Origin: Pseudoalteromonas ulvae UL12
Lineage (GTDB): Bacteria; Pseudomonadota; Gammaproteobacteria; Enterobacterales; Alteromonadaceae
Direction: 5' to 3'
Length of the DNA: 64,000 nt
NCBI RefSeq assembly: GCF_014925405.1
Contig: NZ_AQHJ01000019.1
Span: forward strand, 62,001-126,000
Under the pieces are notes generated by a model. It did no database searches. It was given only the letters and a program-made list of their open reading frames with translations, and was not told the DNA's origin. This document shows positions 63,706 to 64,000 of the stretch, in pieces (within the stretch, counting starts at the first letter, position 1; every line of letters starts with the position of its first letter). The translations under genes were made by a program, and so were the position numbers.

Positions 63706-64000
63706 TTAAGCTTTAACAGCAGGTTTAACGATCACGTCGCCGTTGATTGAACCAGGAACTGCACCTTTAACAAGTAGCAAGTTACGTTCAACATCAACAC
63801 GAACAACTTCTAGGTTTTGAGTCGTTACACGCTCAGCACCCATGTGACCAGCCATTTTCTTACCTTTGAATACTTTACCAGGTGATTGGTTTTGACCAAT
63901 TGAACCCGGAGCACGGTGAGAAAGTGAATTACCATGAGTAGCGTCTTGCATGCTGAAATTCCAGCGCTTAACACCACCTTGGAAGCCTTTACCTTTAGAA
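63706..64000 (-). CDS. rplC: 50S ribosomal protein L3 (partial)
   Basis: The C-terminal about 97 residues are present; the gene continues beyond the right edge. The frame from 64000 reads [20 protein letters not shown] and then the conserved [21 protein letters not shown]3 nucleates 50S assembly. It starts the operon part seen here. Confidence 0.96.
   Translation of the reverse strand, partial: SKGKGFQGGVKRWNFSMQDATHGNSLSHRAPGSIGQNQSPGKVFKGKKMAGHMGAERVTTQNLEVVRVDVERNLLLVKGAVPGSINGDVIVKPAVKA

Overview
This is a gammaproteobacterial chromosome segment of low to moderate GC, most like a marine Alteromonadales genome; Pseudoalteromonas is my best guess. That is inferred from the protein style (S10-operon ribosomal proteins, CysG-CysDN-CysC-CysQ order, orphan periplasmic binding proteins, TonB haem receptor, ExeM-type nuclease); no 16S gene is present. 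No tRNA, rRNA, CRISPR, integrase or transposase is visible. The window starts inside a sigma-54 activator gene (left) and ends inside rplC (right).

Layout: 1-8.2 kb, sigma-54 activator, membrane PAS-GGDEF cyclase, tag, ccoG, glpK and a DUF389 membrane protein. 8.4-10.3 kb, a histidine-rich AztD-like zinc lipoprotein behind two Zur-like operators, then a small unknown. 10.3-14.7 kb (minus), two tandem PhoA-type alkaline phosphatases behind a Pho-box-like repeat, and an unknown protein with a histidine tail. 14.7-17.9 kb, RIO kinase, CBS protein, orphan binding protein and two small proteins. 18.0-23.1 kb (minus), a tightly packed five-gene MacB-type exporter with three different adaptor proteins. 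23.3-29.8 kb, a complete haem uptake locus: hmuTUV and an accessory gene on minus, with a TonB receptor and hmuS divergent, separated by a Fur-like site. 29.9-33.4 kb, mini M9 lipoprotein, SDR, cobQ.

33.4-35.1 kb is the most unusual part. A 536-bp segment is present twice as direct repeats about 95% identical, flanking an SRPBCC gene. Each copy encodes two overlooked 47-residue, very hydrophobic microproteins with their own ribosome binding sites and a shared terminator. None of the four is long enough to be seen by ordinary gene finding, yet changes between copies are mostly silent or conservative.

35.2-44.2 kb holds an orphan binding protein, GNAT, VOC protein and the sulphate assimilation operon cysG-cysD-cysN-permease-cysC-cysQ. 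44.5-48.8 kb has hpf, a decayed gene, a small membrane protein, and an EAL phosphodiesterase convergent with a sugar-type binding protein. 48.9-53.4 kb is a nitric oxide defence unit: norR is divergent from a small membrane protein-nnrS-hmp operon, with two NorR enhancer sites and a -24/-12 promoter visible between them. 53.7-59.6 kb holds an ExeM-type nuclease, several unknowns, an S4 protein and a TonB-like protein with no TonB C-terminal domain. 59.7-64 kb (minus) is the S10 ribosomal operon from rplC to rpsQ, closed by a terminator right after rpsQ, so the spc operon does not follow.
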